Part shown: positions 12,531 to 23,126 of the stretch, piece by piece
Position numbering within the stretch: position 1 is the first letter of the stretch
Layout: every line of letters begins with the position of its first letter
From: Ilyonectria destructans
Taxonomy: Eukaryota; Ascomycota; Sordariomycetes; Hypocreales; Nectriaceae
DNA length: 64,000 bases
Assembly (NCBI GenBank): GCA_020740775.1
Contig: JAHEWK010000021.1
Span: forward strand, 496,001-560,000
Reading direction: 5' to 3'
Made by a program: the position numbers and the translations under genes
The notes under the pieces: model-generated
Told to the model about the DNA's origin: nothing
Databases searched by the model: none
The model's input: only the letters and a program-made list of their open reading frames with translations

Positions 12531-12638
12531 AGTTAAGGAGGGGAGTTTTAGACCCCCTGTCAAAACCCCACAAATATGCACATCTAGGCGCCCTAATTGG
12601 CTCGCTAGACAAGATTTACTCGCCAGATCAGGGGTTTA

Positions 12639-14052
12639 GTAAAGTGGGGTCCCAAAAGTCCTCGGACACCACGCGACTTTCTCGCGCTCCGCGTCAAGGA
12701 TCAGAACCGCGATTTCTGCTCCTTCATCTTCAACATCCCACAACTTTTTATTATGTCGTCCAATTTACGATCTTTTGGGACCATAATATCCGGAAATCGC
12801 CAAGGACGCCAGAGAACTAGCCCAGAGCTTCGTGCGGCTATTATTGCGGCTGTACAAGCCGGAGAGGCCAGGAGCGTGGTTGCGACGCGTTTTGGCGTGT
12901 CGACATCTACAATTAGCACTCTGCTTCAACAGCTTGAGGCAACTGGATCAATCGCTCCTAAGCCCCAGTCCGGGCGTCCCCCAAGTCTGACGCCACGGGC
13001 GAAAAGGGCTATTGTTCACGCTGTGCGACAGGATGAAGGCGTCACAAGAAAAGACTTAGTTGACGACCTGGGTCTTAATGTAAGCGCCACAACAATCCGC
13101 CGGGCTTTAAATGAGGCCAACTTGCGCAAATGGAAAGCCAGGAAGAGGATCTTTTTACGAAAGGAAGATGCAGCTCAGCGGCTTCAATTTGCAAATGACT
13201 GGGCAAAAAAAGAGGAAGAATTGAGTGAGGTATGGCGGAGTGTTTGAGATGCCCTCGTCGGCTCCTGTACGTGCTAACCACGCTCTCCAGATTATCTGCT
13301 CTGACGAGTGCTCTGCTCAAAATGGCAGCGCCGCACCAAATATCTGGGTTTGGAGATTCACTCACGAGGCCTATGACCCAAAATTTGTCAATACGAAGTC
13401 TCATGGCAAAGGTGATGTGGTTATTATGGTATGGGGTGCAATTTGCAAGGAGGGCCGAAGCAAGCTGGTTATTATGACCCGAGATCCAACCTCTAAGCGT
13501 GGCGGCTATACATCGAATAGCTATATTGAAGCTCTGACTTCTGGGCTTCTTCCTGATTATACGGGCATCCGGCATTTTCAGCAGGATAATGCTAAAATCC
13601 ATACATCAAAGGCATCGATGGCTTTTCTCTTGGAACACAGCATCTCTCTTATTGACTGGCCCCCTCACAGCCCTGATTTGAACCCCATCGAGCATGTCTG
13701 GGCCAGACTAAAGAGAGACCTCTATAGAAAATTCCCTTGGGTTGCTAAATTGAAGAAAAACGCAGCCGATATCGCTAAATTTAAAGTGTGCTTGGAAGCA
13801 ACGTGGGAAGCTATCCCTCAGGACTTCATTCGGGGCCTAATGGAGTCAATGCCCCGGAGGGTCGAGGCTTGCCGTAAAGCTAGGGGTTGGTATACAAAAT
13901 ATTAAAGCCACGCCTCTGAGGAATCTAAAAATGTAGTTACTTTTATTGTAGCTAGTCTGTAGCCTGTAGAATTGGTATCTTTATTCTGTGTGTTCCTGTC
14001 AGGGTTGTGGTGTAAGAGGGGTGTCCGAGGACTTTTGGGACCCCACTTTTAC
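12639..14052 (+). mobile_element. Complete Tc1-type DNA transposon (impala-like)
   Basis: 1414 bp. Terminal inverted repeats of about 32 bp run GTAAA(A)GTGGGGTCCC...GGACACC and differ by a single A. The insertion is flanked by the TA dinucleotide on both sides (12637-12638 and 14053-14054). It contains one intact transposase gene and looks autonomous. Confidence 0.93.
12753..13905 (+). CDS. Tc1/mariner transposase, DD34E
   Basis: Two exons (12753-13229 and 13291-13905) joined by a 61-bp GT-AG intron give a 363-residue protein without lesions. The N-terminus holds two helix-turn-helix units: TSPELRAAIIAAVQAGE..VVATRFGVSTSTI, then the GRPPSLTPRAKRAIV hinge and second HTH. The catalytic domain shows SDECS (first Asp), FQQDNAKIHTS (second Asp) and SPDLNPIEHVW (Glu), with 34 residues between the second Asp and the Glu. 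That spacing defines the Tc1 clade, which includes Fusarium impala. It should bind the inverted repeats and cut and paste at TA sites. With near-perfect ends this is one of the few elements here that could still move. Confidence 0.93.
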
Positions 14053-14220
14053 TAGGAGCGACTAAGCCCGATAGATAGGTTAAGACTTTTCTTATCGATA
14101 AGATTGTGACGTAGGACCATATTTCCTTTCGAAGAGGATGGCCTACAATACGAAGTCATATAACTTATTCAATCGGCTTATTAGAATTAAGCAGGGGGTC
14201 CAAAACTCCCCTCCTTAACT

Positions 14221-14858
14221 TACCTGGAAGCCGACCTGGCTGACAGAGTTCACGTGTTCCACACGCTCTCGTTGCATTTCAACGTCGGCTAGTCGTTGCC
14301 CCCGATAAGTCATTCTCACCCAGGCGCCGTCATCCACTTGGCTGCCTATTCTCAGAACTTGCTGGTTTCGTAGCACAACCGCTTCCGGAGAAACATTCGG
14401 GCCAGGTTCAACACCATACAGACCGCCTGTAAGTTGATGGTTTCTGATGCTCAATACCGGAAACAATATCCACACCGCCGCTTCCGATTGAGTCAAGAAT
14501 GCCCAGACCTTGATCTATCCGAGATAATGTTGGAATATCAACAGCTTCTGTGCATACCACTTACTCTCCTCTATGGTCTCAGCTACCTGTTTCATCTTCT
14601 AACCCTTTCCCAGTACTTTTGAGAGGTTGTTCTGCTATTTCATTGGTAAGGTGTTAGGTTCCGAGATCGAAACAAGATCGGCAGATATATCGAGTAGTGG
14701 GCATTTTATTTATTCATTCGAGTCATCCATCGATACGTGACACATGTAGGAGGGAGTATAAATCCACGAGTCGATGCCCATGGCATTCTATGGCTTACTT
14801 GATCCACGTAGGATTCTACACATGCTCCTTGCGAACCCAGATGATCTCGCTGTCCACC
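14221..14858. other. Region without a recognised gene
   Basis: The minus strand 14221-14496 is open and was contiguous with sequence left of 12530 before the MITE inserted. The translation (GPNVSPEAVVLRNQQVLRIG) is not recognised. Confidence 0.4.
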
Positions 14859-16590
14859 CTACAGATTAGCCTTTAAGTTCGCATACCGGCAAACCAGACT
14901 TTTATTATCTCCGGCGTATTGCCCAACCTGGAACGTGATGGAACGGGCGTCAGCCACAAAGTCGCCATCCACCCATCGACGGAATGGTGACAATGAAACT
15001 GGGATTTCCACCTCCCTTGTCTCACCAGCGCTAATATCTTGGGTCTTGAATCCCACAAGGAGGCGATTTGGGAAGTCATGCGGCCCAGGGCCAATTTCTG
15101 GGCAGCCATATACTTGTAACACGCACCATCCCGATCTGTCGCTCGTATTCTTTGCAGCGGCGCGGATGATGATCCTTGACTCGCCACCGGACCAAGTCTC
15201 ATGAAGCTCTGCGCTCAGCAGCTCGAACTGCATGTACGAGATGCCGTAGCCCAGGGGGTACGTGGCCTGGACCCCCATCTCGTCGAGCATCCGCTGGCTA
15301 AACCACTTGTCATATGTGATCTCGTTGACATCCGACTCAAAGTCAGGTAGATGTGCCTCCGTCCGTGGCATGCTCCAGGGCAGGCGTCTTCTGGGGTTAG
15401 ACTTGCCAGTGAGCACATCGGCAAGGGCGCGTCCGTTCTCGCAGCCGTTATACCAACTGACAAGGAGCGAAGGCACGCTCTGATACCCTTCCTCAGCGAT
15501 GACTGCTCCTGCGGTGATGATCGACACGATAGTGCGTGGGTTCGCCGCTGACACGGCGCGGATCATGCGTACGTCTTGCGGTCGGAGGCGGACGCTCATA
15601 CGGTCGCCCCCAGGTGGACGGCTGGCAAAGTCGTCCTCGGGCCGGATTGTGGGCCCTGTTTTAGCACTTTTCAGCACATCGGGGTCTCGAGCTCGATCCC
15701 TGCAGGCCTGGACAATCTGGGCCTCAGGCGAATCGTCTGGCTTCTGCAGCAAGGCCAACGTTCCAGCGTCACGAGCCAGCGAGGGCTTGAGGAACTCGCC
15801 CTCGTCGTTTCCATCGTAGCCCACGATCACGATGGCCACGGTGGACTTCTTGGCAACCTCCATCGCAGATTCCTCATCGTCAGATGCCGAGAGATGAAAT
15901 GTGGTCTGTGGTCGTTGCTCCTTGATGCCTTGGAAGGGAGAAGTGACTATAGGGCAGTCGACCCAAGAAGACGCGCGATCGCCAGCCAAGCCTGTGTCTG
16001 CGTGGCGTCCAATAATGGCACAGCTTGAGAGGTCAGTTGATAACGGCAGCAAGGGATTGCCACATTCAACTTCCTGGTTCTTGAGAAGGACAATGGCCCT
16101 TGTCGCCACTTCTCTGGCAAGATCGCGGTGCTCTCTGCGAAAGACGACATCCGCGGCGGGTTCAGTTGGCTGGAGAGTAGAGTAAAACTTGAGCTGCGTG
16201 TGGAGGATGCGCTTCGTGAGTCTGTCAATGTCCGACCACTTAAGCTCGCCCGACTCCAAAGCCGGTTTGAGCGACGCAGCACGACGGTTTTAGAAAGGAG
16301 CTTCAATATCTAGGTCAGCCTTAACTGATTTGACACCGTGCCATGGGCCGAAGAGCCAGTCGGTAATCGTGATGCCTCCAAATTTCCAATTTTTTACGTA
16401 GAATTTCCCGGATTAATGCCTCTGATTCACCCGCCTACTCGCCATTGCCGGAGTTATAGGCCGTCATGATAGCGGAAGCCACCCCATCAACGCAGTCTTT
16501 TAAATGAGGCAGATAGACCTCATGAAGTGCTGCGTCGTCAATGTTGACATTGATTCGGAACCGGGACGTCTCAATTGAGTTGAGCGCAAT
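14859..16590 (-). pseudogene. GH3 beta-glucosidase, 5'-truncated and broken
   Basis: The reading frame 14859-16259 covers the C-terminal half of a GH3 beta-glucosidase: EVATRAIVLLKNQ, then PRTIVSIITAGAV, SWYNGCENGRALADVLTGKSNPRRRLPWSMPR, YPLGYGISYMQFELLS, and a fibronectin-III-like tail ending at 14859. Upstream, interrupted frames still show the end of the TIM barrel: IDDAALHEVYLPHLKDCV, TAYNSGNGE and ITITDWLFGPWHG, whose Asp corresponds to the GH3 nucleophile. Lesions are a TAG at 16436-16438 where GH3 proteins have Trp, a one-base shift at the T6 run 16391-16396, and a TAA at 16290-16292. Homology stops at about 16590, so the first roughly 200 residues are gone. Such enzymes remove glucose from beta-glucosides; this copy cannot be made. 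Confidence 0.85.
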
Positions 16591-17340
16591 AGGAGGTCCA
16601 GAGGATCAACCGAATCATCAACGGGACATCATCATCATCAACAACAGAACAGCTTCAACAGCAGGAAGGAATGAGACCTCCCAGTTGCAGCCAGTCCGTC
16701 ATTCTTTCCTAGTTTCCTTTGACAAGTCATTAATTCCTTAATTACACACTTGTTTTTTGACATCGAAGTCTCCCCTCCCAAAGACCCTCTACGCAAGTCA
16801 ATTCACCGAAGTCCGTAACCTTCAAGCACAACAGCTAGACCTGTGACTGCTATCGATCCAGATGCCTTGCCAACATCAGGAACCCAGTGAGAACTAGGTA
16901 AAGCACCTAATGAGGTACTTCTGTACTCGCTGTAATCTAATTGGGCTGTTATTGATGCGTGCAGCTAGCCATATCCTAGGGATGCCTGGCTTGCCAGGCA
17001 GCTGCTGAGCAATTAGCCGTTATATAAGACAATCTGCTCAGCTTGTCCATAGACAAGACATTAATTCTACACTTAACCTGACCCCATAGTCCACATAACC
17101 CACGCATCAGTTATTAACCCAAACAGCCGAGCTACAGGCAGCTGATTTCTACCCAGAAAGGGTGGGACAGATACATCCTCTTGAGATTACCAACTGGTAC
17201 AGTTACCGATTTTGGTGTGGTTTTCTCTCAGTCCCTTAAGGTTGTTTCACTACCTGCTTTAATATATAATTTTTACTAAAGCTAAATAACTTTAATATTA
17301 AAAGAAAGAGCTTTGTTTTGTTTTTCTATTAATATATATT
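16591..17340. other. Region without a recognised gene
   Basis: No gene seen. A short ATC-rich stretch at about 16615-16645 lies at the broken edge of the GH3 pseudogene. Confidence 0.4.
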
Positions 17341-17424
17341 ACCTCTATAGTGGAGTGGTTAACCACCTGGGGGCCTCTGTCTGGTTAGCAAAAGAGGTTG
17401 GGGGTTTAAATCCCGCTGGAGGCA
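17341..17424 (+). tRNA. tRNA-like RNA polymerase III unit, probably degenerate
   Basis: Shows an A-box-like TAGTGGAGTGG and a four-base-pair D-stem GTGG/CCAC. A B-box-like GGTTTAAATCC is canonical GGTTCGAATCC with C to T and G to A changes. The six-pair acceptor stem is CCTCTA/TGGAGG, and a T7 terminator follows directly. The middle part is about 10 nt too long and no anticodon stem can be placed, so this is a tRNA pseudogene or a tRNA-derived SINE head rather than a working tRNA. No amino acid is assigned. Confidence 0.3.
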
Positions 17425-17915
17425 TTTTTTTCCTAGGACTTACCCACCTTAGAAAAGGAAACCAGTGCAGCTTAGCCTACAACTGAGAAACAAATTAGGC
17501 TGCTTCTGCAGCGATACTGCGGTGCGTCCTTCCTGCGAGAGTGAGGCTACAGGAGGGGGCCTGTAAGAGTCTAGCCTTTAGCTTTTAAATAAACTCGGGC
17601 TGCAGCTAATGTGTGATATTATCGGTAGATTTTTAGGCTATAAATTAAGATGGGTATTATACTAGAGAAAAATAGAAGGATAAGTTTTATATTTTAGGTG
17701 ATAATATACTATATATAAATAAATTTAATATTATTAGATATTAAATAAAAAAGGAAATTAATATCTAGATATATTAAATTTATAGTATAATTAAAAGGAT
17801 TTAATATAAATTTATAAATTTATAAATAAAGGTTTCTTATTCTACTATTTATTTAATAAGGTTTTTATTTTTATTTTTTATAAATAGAAGTATTAAGTTA
17901 TATTAATAGTAGTAG
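17425..17915. other. AT-rich spacer left of the Copia element
   Basis: Strongly AT-rich from about 17640, with TA-rich runs and no coding sequence. It looks like old mutated repeat sequence. Confidence 0.5.
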
Positions 17916-18090
17916 TGTCAGATATGTCAGTGGCGAAAGTTGCCACCTATTGCCACCTATTGCCACAAGGCTTAGCAATCAGCTTCTAGCTGATTCTATA
18001 CAGAAGGGACAGGGTATATAAAGCTTGCTCTGAAACCTCAAGATATAGGGGGACACAATACACAACTTTGATTCACCCTAATATTTGACA
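17916..18090 (+). repeat. Copia 5' LTR
   Basis: 175 bp, starts TGTCAGATATG and ends TTTGACA. It contains a TATA-like GGTATATAAAGC that would drive the genomic transcript, and an internal triplication of the 'gccaccta' type. Confidence 0.92.
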
Positions 18091-18150
18091 ATTAAGAGTC
18101 TCACTGCCTCAACCCATTTTAATATCTTTGAGAATCCCTCTATCTTATCT

Positions 18151-19365
18151 ATGATACTGCATAGAAAATCCCAGAAAGAAGGTCTTACAGCCACTCTTAT
18201 AAAACCTGGGGACTTCCCGGACTGGGAGCACGAATTCCTTCTTCAGGTTGACCTTCTAGGTCTGCAACAGCACCTCAAAAGGAAGATTTTCCTTGAAGAG
18301 GAACCGGCCTTCCCCGATATCAGACGACGCAAATATACCAAGACAACAGCAGCACAACGGACCATTCGATCAGAAACACCTGAGACTGAAGGGACCAATT
18401 CAGATGACATACAGGAGACAACCAACGGAACATGGTCTCTATCTGACCTAACTGAACAAGGTCAGAAGAGCTTCCAACAGGACCTCTCTTTATATCAGCT
18501 TCAAGAAAAATCGTCAGAAAGACAGAGGAAGTCTCTGAGAACCCTCCAAGACTGGGTTATCCGAACTGTCTCTCCCAGTTACGTCCGGACCTGTTGTCAG
18601 CCACGCAAGTCGATCTATGAATGGCATAAAAATCTTCGTGCCCGATGCGGGAGGTCAGAAGCAGACGAAACACGAGATGCCCGAAACACTTACTTGACCC
18701 TCATGAAAACGCCTCCAAAGACTATAACTCAAGCGGTCAAATGGTTAGAAGATTGGGAAGAAGCCCTGGCCAAAGGACAGCAACAAAAGGTCCCAGAGAC
18801 CCTCTTTTGCAGCTCCTGGGCATATGACTTCTTCAACATCTCTTCACAACTTCTCCCTGCCTGGACGGCAGCCTATGAAATTAGCCAACAAAACCTGATC
18901 CAAGATGAATCTCTTATCTATCGAGATCTAGCGAACGCCTTCCGGAATAAGCTCAAAAATGCAGAGGCCTTACGGGGCCCAGGTCGCACGGGAAATTTCT
19001 CCCAAGGTGCATTCTCTGCGAGCTTTGCTGGGGAGGACCCCCAGGATGATGAACCAGAGGACGCTCGCATCATTGAAGGTCAGTACCGTTCTCTGAAGAA
19101 GGAAGGGCAAAGGACGAAGCGCCAGAGGCCTCCTGAAGAACAGGATAAATGCCCGGCATGCGGCCTACCCCATGTCCTTAAGAAATGCTTCTATGTTTTT
19201 CCAAACATAGCTTGGAGAGGGTTTAGGCCTCGAGAAAAATTTCAGATAAAAGTAAGAGAAGCCCTCGAAGAAGACTTAGACCTACAGGCACAAGTGAAAG
19301 CTCTCACTCAGAAGAAGTCCAAGATCTCGCCAAAACTAGCCATCGAAGACACCTCTGACCAATGA
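18151..19365 (+). CDS. Copia Gag polyprotein
   Basis: The frame is already open from the LTR, and the first ATG is at 18151 (MILHRKSQKEGL), giving 404 residues. The protein is hydrophilic. A central gag-like region (WSLSDLTEQGQKSFQQDLSLYQLQ..., PPKTITQAVKWLEDWEEALAKGQ) is followed by a zinc-knuckle-like CPACGLPHVLKKC near residue 335 (CX2CX3HX4C, one residue shorter than canonical). It would form the capsid of the virus-like particle and bind RNA. It ends at a TGA (19363-19365) that is followed without any gap by the pol frame in the same phase. Confidence 0.85.
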   Translation: MILHRKSQKEGLTATLIKPGDFPDWEHEFLLQVDLLGLQQHLKRKIFLEEEPAFPDIRRRKYTKTTAAQRTIRSETPETEGTNSDDIQETTNGTWSLSDLTEQGQKSFQQDLSLYQLQEKSSERQRKSLRTLQDWVIRTVSPSYVRTCCQPRKSIYEWHKNLRARCGRSEADETRDARNTYLTLMKTPPKTITQAVKWLEDWEEALAKGQQQKVPETLFCSSWAYDFFNISSQLLPAWTAAYEISQQNLIQDESLIYRDLANAFRNKLKNAEALRGPGRTGNFSQGAFSASFAGEDPQDDEPEDARIIEGQYRSLKKEGQRTKRQRPPEEQDKCPACGLPHVLKKCFYVFPNIAWRGFRPREKFQIKVREALEEDLDLQAQVKALTQKKSKISPKLAIEDTSDQ

Positions 19366-22300
19366 CTCTATGGGCGGCTTATCGCTAAAGTCAACGCCGC
19401 ATTTGCCGTTCAAAGCGATAACTATCCCTTACGAAAATCTCAAATCCTAGACCCCGGAACAACGATCTCAATCACAAATGACCCCAATCGACTAGCTGAT
19501 CTCCAGCCGGCCCTTCCAGGCGACTTCATCTGGTCAGGTGACCGAAAGTTACCAATTTTGGGATATGGAACAATGATAGTCAGGCTGACAAGAACTCGAG
19601 CCCTGTTGCTTGAAGATGTAGCCTACTGTCCCCGACTCCTCACAACTCTAGTCTCCTTACGTCAGCTACGGAAGAAAGGACTCTATTGGGATAACAGACG
19701 TGATCCAACGACCCTCCGTCATTCCGATCAGACAATCGCCTGCACGATCAAGGACCTATACGGTCAATACGTCATTGAATACCAACTGGCAGAGATAACC
19801 CCAGCGGCTTGGGCAGCCCACAAGTTCACCTCATACACAAAGAGGGCTCCCTTGGCAGGAGAAGCTATACGCTGGCATAACCGCCTAGGGCATCCAGGAC
19901 CGCAAGCTCTTGAACACCTTGTCTCAGCATCTCAGGGGGTGCGAATTCGAGGACCAACAACCGTCGAATGTGACGCCTGTGGCCTATCAAAGATCAAGAG
20001 ACAAGTCAGACGGGCTCCAAGGCAGTCTATCCAGACAGCCGGTGAACGCATCGCTATTGATTTCCATGACTATGAAGAAGGCATAGGTAGCTATACCTCA
20101 CAGATGCTTCTCACCTGCCGATCAACCGGTTACATTTGGGATTACTACCTTACATCTCGGACAACGGAGGCTATTATCGCAGTCTTCAAATCCTTCTTCG
20201 AACATCTACAAGTTCAACATAACATCAAGGTCAAAGTCATCGAATGCGACAATGAGATCACAGAGGTCAAACCGCAAGTCGGAAACTTCCTACGGAATAG
20301 AGCCACCGTCATCGAGCCCTCGGCACCGTATAGCCAAGCCCAAAATGGCGGCGCCGAACGCTCAGGGGGTGTGATTAAGGATAAGGAAAGAGCCATGCGA
20401 ACAGGCTCTAAGCTCCCTCATCAGCTATGGCCAGAAATCGGCAAAACAGCAGTTTATCTATACAACCGAACGCCAAATTACAAATCAGGCTGGAAAACAC
20501 CATACGATCAACTGCATACTGCAATAGCCAGAGCCAGAGGAATTCCACAACCGGTAAAACAGCCTGACCAAACACATCTAAGGGCATTTGGTTGCAAAGC
20601 TTATGCCATGACCCCTGAGGCACAACAAAAGCTCAACCGCAAGATGCGACTCAAACCGAAAGGATGGATCAGCTTCCTAGTTGGATACAGATCCTCGAAT
20701 ATCTACAGGATCTGGATCCCGACAATCAATCGGATAATCAGCACCCGAGACGTCATTTTTAATGAAGACGAGGGCTGTAACGGAGACTGGGAAAACTTCA
20801 AGGATGACCTCTTAGAGGCAGACTTAGAAGAAATCGCACGAATTGCATCCCTCCAAGACGAATCAATTGATCAGCTAGAAGCTGAAGACTCTATTGAGGT
20901 GGCTTTTCCTGAAGAAGAAGATGAACTCACACCGAACCATCTCATAGTGGCGATTGACGAAATCTCACAGGCAAAGAGGGCAGAATACGAAGACTTCCCC
21001 ACGCCTCCAGATACACCGCCATCTGCCCTACTCGCACAATTACCTCAAAATGTGTCAGAACAAGGGAACAGAACTATCACATGGCAAGCAGCTTTTCTAG
21101 CTGGAACCAAATCTCCTCTGCAAATCTCAACAGAACGAAAGATCCGTCAAGGGGTAAAGATGCATAGAAGTGCATTACCTCCGGCACCAATGAAGCATCA
21201 AGATCTCATAGGACATCCATTGGAAAACCTCTTCCAGAAGGCTGAAGAAATTCATCTTCAAAGCCATAAGGAAATGAGGTCATGGACTGAGATCCGAGCC
21301 AAGGACCCTCGAACATTTGATCAACAGGTCCTAGGCTGTATGTGGGTGTACGTCTATAAAACAGACAAACACGGTTACTTTCAGAAATGCAAGGCCCGGC
21401 TAGTGGTGCGAGGAGACCAACAAGCAAAAGGGAAGCTGCAAGACACATATGCAGCTACCTTAGCCGGAAGGTCCTTTCGGACCTTGATAGCTATTGCAGC
21501 AAAATTTGATCTAGAAATGATCCAATACGATGTGGTCAACGCATTCGTACATGCCCCAATTGATCAAGACATCTTCATGCAGATGCCTCCAGGCTATAAG
21601 AAGGCAGGAACTATCCTAAAGCTCAACAAAGCTCTATACGGACTGAGAGTCTCCCCCTTACTGTGGCAGAAGGAGCTTTCTAGGACCCTCTTAGAGCTGG
21701 GCTACAAGCCAGTTCCACACGAGCCTTGCTGCTTCAGAAAAGAAGGAATCCTATTCTTCGTATATGTCGATGATGTCATTCTGGCCTACAGGAAAACACA
21801 AGAAAACAAAGCTAAGGACCTGATCAGACAACTCCAATTGAGATACAAACTAACAGGCGGCAACCCCGTACAATGGTTCCTTGGAATGGAAGTCATACGG
21901 GACCGACCTACAAGGAAGATCTGGCTATCCCAAGCAGCCTATATTGAGAAAATTGCAAACCTAGCTAATAAAGGAACAGCTACAGTACCAATGACTCAGT
22001 TAGAGCTACGGCCTGCCACAGGGCTAGCAACCCCAACAGAAATTCAACGATACCAACGCAAGATCGGATCAACCCTCTATATCGCAGTCAACACCCGACC
22101 TGACATTGCCTTTGCCGTCTCCAGATTGGCCAGATTCCTCACCAATCCAAGTCAAATACACCAAGAAGCGGCTGACCGCGTTATCCATTACCTCACACAT
22201 ACAAAGAACCTAGCTCTATCTTTCGGAGGACCCGGCGGTCTCAGCATTGCTAGCGATGCCTCTTTTGCCGACAACACAACTGATCGGAAGAGCTCGCAGG

Positions 22301-22758
22301 CATATACCATCAAGCTGTTCAACGGACTGATCGGATGGAGAGCCAGCAAACAAGACACGGTCACAACATCAACAACAGAAGCAGAGCTCCTAGCCCTAGC
22401 ACAGGCAGCTAAGGAATCTCTCTTTGTGAGCCGACTGCTCAAGGAGCTGACAGTTCAACTGGATGACTTGACCATCCAGATTGACTGCGATAACACTCAG
22501 ACTATCAACCTCGTGACGGCTGAGATAGCTACTTTGAGGACCAAGTTGCGGCATGTTGATATCCACAATCACTGGCTCAGACAGGAGGTTCAAAGAGGGA
22601 AAATTCAAGTCAAATACGTCAAATCAACAGACATAGTCGCAGATGGCCTGACGAAAGCACTTCCAGCCGGAAAATGGAACCGCTTTTTATATCAACTTGG
22701 ATTAGAAGACGTTAGAAAGAGGCTCCAGAAGGACGAAGAAGGGCTTCAGACTCAATGA
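19366..22758 (+). CDS. Copia Pol polyprotein (protease, integrase, RT, RNase H)
   Basis: Open in the gag phase from the codon after the gag TGA, 1130 residues. Domain order: an aspartic protease site at about residue 30 (LDPGTTISI); a GAG-pre-integrase zinc motif (WHNRLGHPG... CDACGLSK); the integrase core with acids in IDFHDY and ECDNEI and the NGGAERSGG region; reverse transcriptase with YVYKTDKHG, YDVVNAFVHAPID and the YVDDVI catalytic box; and RNase H (SIASDASFADN, STTEAELLAL). This order is diagnostic of Copia. No lesion is seen. The first ATG after the stop is far downstream (19565) and would remove the protease, so synthesis by stop readthrough is more likely than by separate initiation. 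Confidence 0.9.
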   Translation, partial: LYGRLIAKVNAAFAVQSDNYPLRKSQILDPGTTISITNDPNRLADLQPALPGDFIWSGDRKLPILGYGTMIVRLTRTRALLLEDVAYCPRLLTTLVSLRQLRKKGLYWDNRRDPTTLRHSDQTIACTIKDLYGQYVIEYQLAEITPAAWAAHKFTSYTKRAPLAGEAIRWHNRLGHPGPQALEHLVSASQGVRIRGPTTVECDACGLSKIKRQVRRAPRQSIQTAGERIAIDFHDYEEGIGSYTSQMLLTCRSTGYIWDYYLTSRTTEAIIAVFKSFFEHLQVQHNIKVKVIECDNEITEVKPQVGNFLRNRATVIEPSAPYSQAQNGGAERSGGVIKDKERAMRTGSKLPHQLWPEIGKTAVYLYNRTPNYKSGWKTPYDQLHTAIARARGIPQPVKQPDQTHLRAFGCKAYAMTPEAQQKLNRKMRLKPKGWISFLVGYRSSNIYRIWIPTINRIISTRDVIFNEDEGCNGDWENFKDDLLEADLEEIARIASLQDESIDQLEAEDSIEVAFPEEEDELTPNHLIVAIDEISQAKRAEYEDFPTPPDTPPSALLAQLPQNVSEQGNRTITWQAAFLAGTKSPLQISTERKIRQGVKMHRSALPPAPMKHQDLIGHPLENLFQKAEEIHLQSHKEMRSWTEIRAKDPRTFDQQVLGCMWVYVYKTDKHGYFQKCKARLVVRGDQQAKGKLQDTYAATLAGRSFRTLIAIAAKFDLEMIQYDVVNAFVHAPIDQDIFMQMPPGYKKAGTILKLNKALYGLRVSPLLWQKELSRTLLELGYKPVPHEPCCFRKEGILFFVYVDDVILAYRKTQENKAKDLIRQLQLRYKLTGGNPVQWFLGMEVIRDRPTRKIWLSQAAYIEKIANLANKGTATVPMTQLELRPATGLATPTEIQRYQRKIGSTLYIAVNTRPDIAFAVSRLARFLTNPSQIHQEAADRVIHYLTHTKNLALSFGGPGGLSIASDASFADNTTDRKSSQAYTIKLFNGLIGWRASKQDTVTTSTTEAELLALAQAAKESLFVSRLLKELTVQLDDLTIQIDCDNTQTINLVTAEIATLRTKLRHVDIHNHWLRQEVQRGKIQVKYVKSTDIVADGLTKALPAGKWNRFLYQLGLEDVRKRLQKDEEGLQTQ

Positions 22759-22782
22759 GAAGTCATTGAATCTGAGGGGGTG

Positions 22783-22957
22783 TGTCAGATATGTCAGTGG
22801 CGAAAGTTGCCACCTATTGCCACCTATTGCCACAAGGCTTAGCAATCAGCTTCTAGCTGATTCTATACAGAAGGGACAGGGTATATAAAGCTTGCTCTGA
22901 AACCTCAAGATATAGGGGGACACAATACACAACTTTGATTCACCCTAATATTTGACA
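22783..22957 (+). repeat. Copia 3' LTR
   Basis: Identical in length and, as far as I can compare by eye, in sequence to the 5' LTR. Confidence 0.92.
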
Positions 22958-23039
22958 AGTAGAAAGAAAAATAGATATATTATAGTAATATTAATAGTAG
23001 TAGAAAGAAAAATAGATATATTATAGTAATATTAATAGT
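22958..23039. repeat. Two tandem copies of a 41-bp AT-rich unit
   Basis: The unit starting 'agtagaaagaaaaatagata' occurs twice without a gap. The Copia element inserted exactly at the AGTAG that opens the first unit. Confidence 0.8.
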
Positions 23040-23126
23040 AACTACCTAATTTTAATTTTAATTATAATAAAGAGCCTATAGATATAGCTATTTATATACT
23101 ATCTATAGACTTAATTTAAATAACTA

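Larger units (their letters stand above)
12531..14220. mobile_element. TA-flanked MITE carrying a nested Tc1 transposon
   Basis: Inverted ends begin AGTTAAGGAGGGGAGTTTT, and both sides are flanked by TA. Subtracting the nested transposon (12639-14052) leaves about 276 bp with no coding sequence, so the outer element is a Tc1/mariner-type MITE. The terminal repeat differs from that of the inner element, so the two are separate families. Confidence 0.85.
17916..22957 (+). mobile_element. Full-length Ty1/Copia retrotransposon, recent insertion
   Basis: 5042 bp. The LTRs at 17916-18090 and 22783-22957 (175 bp each, TGTCAG...TTGACA) show no difference on direct reading. The 5-bp target duplication AGTAG is exact (17911-17915 and 22958-22962). 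A purine tract (GAGGGGGTG) precedes the 3' LTR. A gag frame and a pol frame in the same phase are separated by one TGA codon. The order integrase, reverse transcriptase, RNase H defines Copia. Confidence 0.95.
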
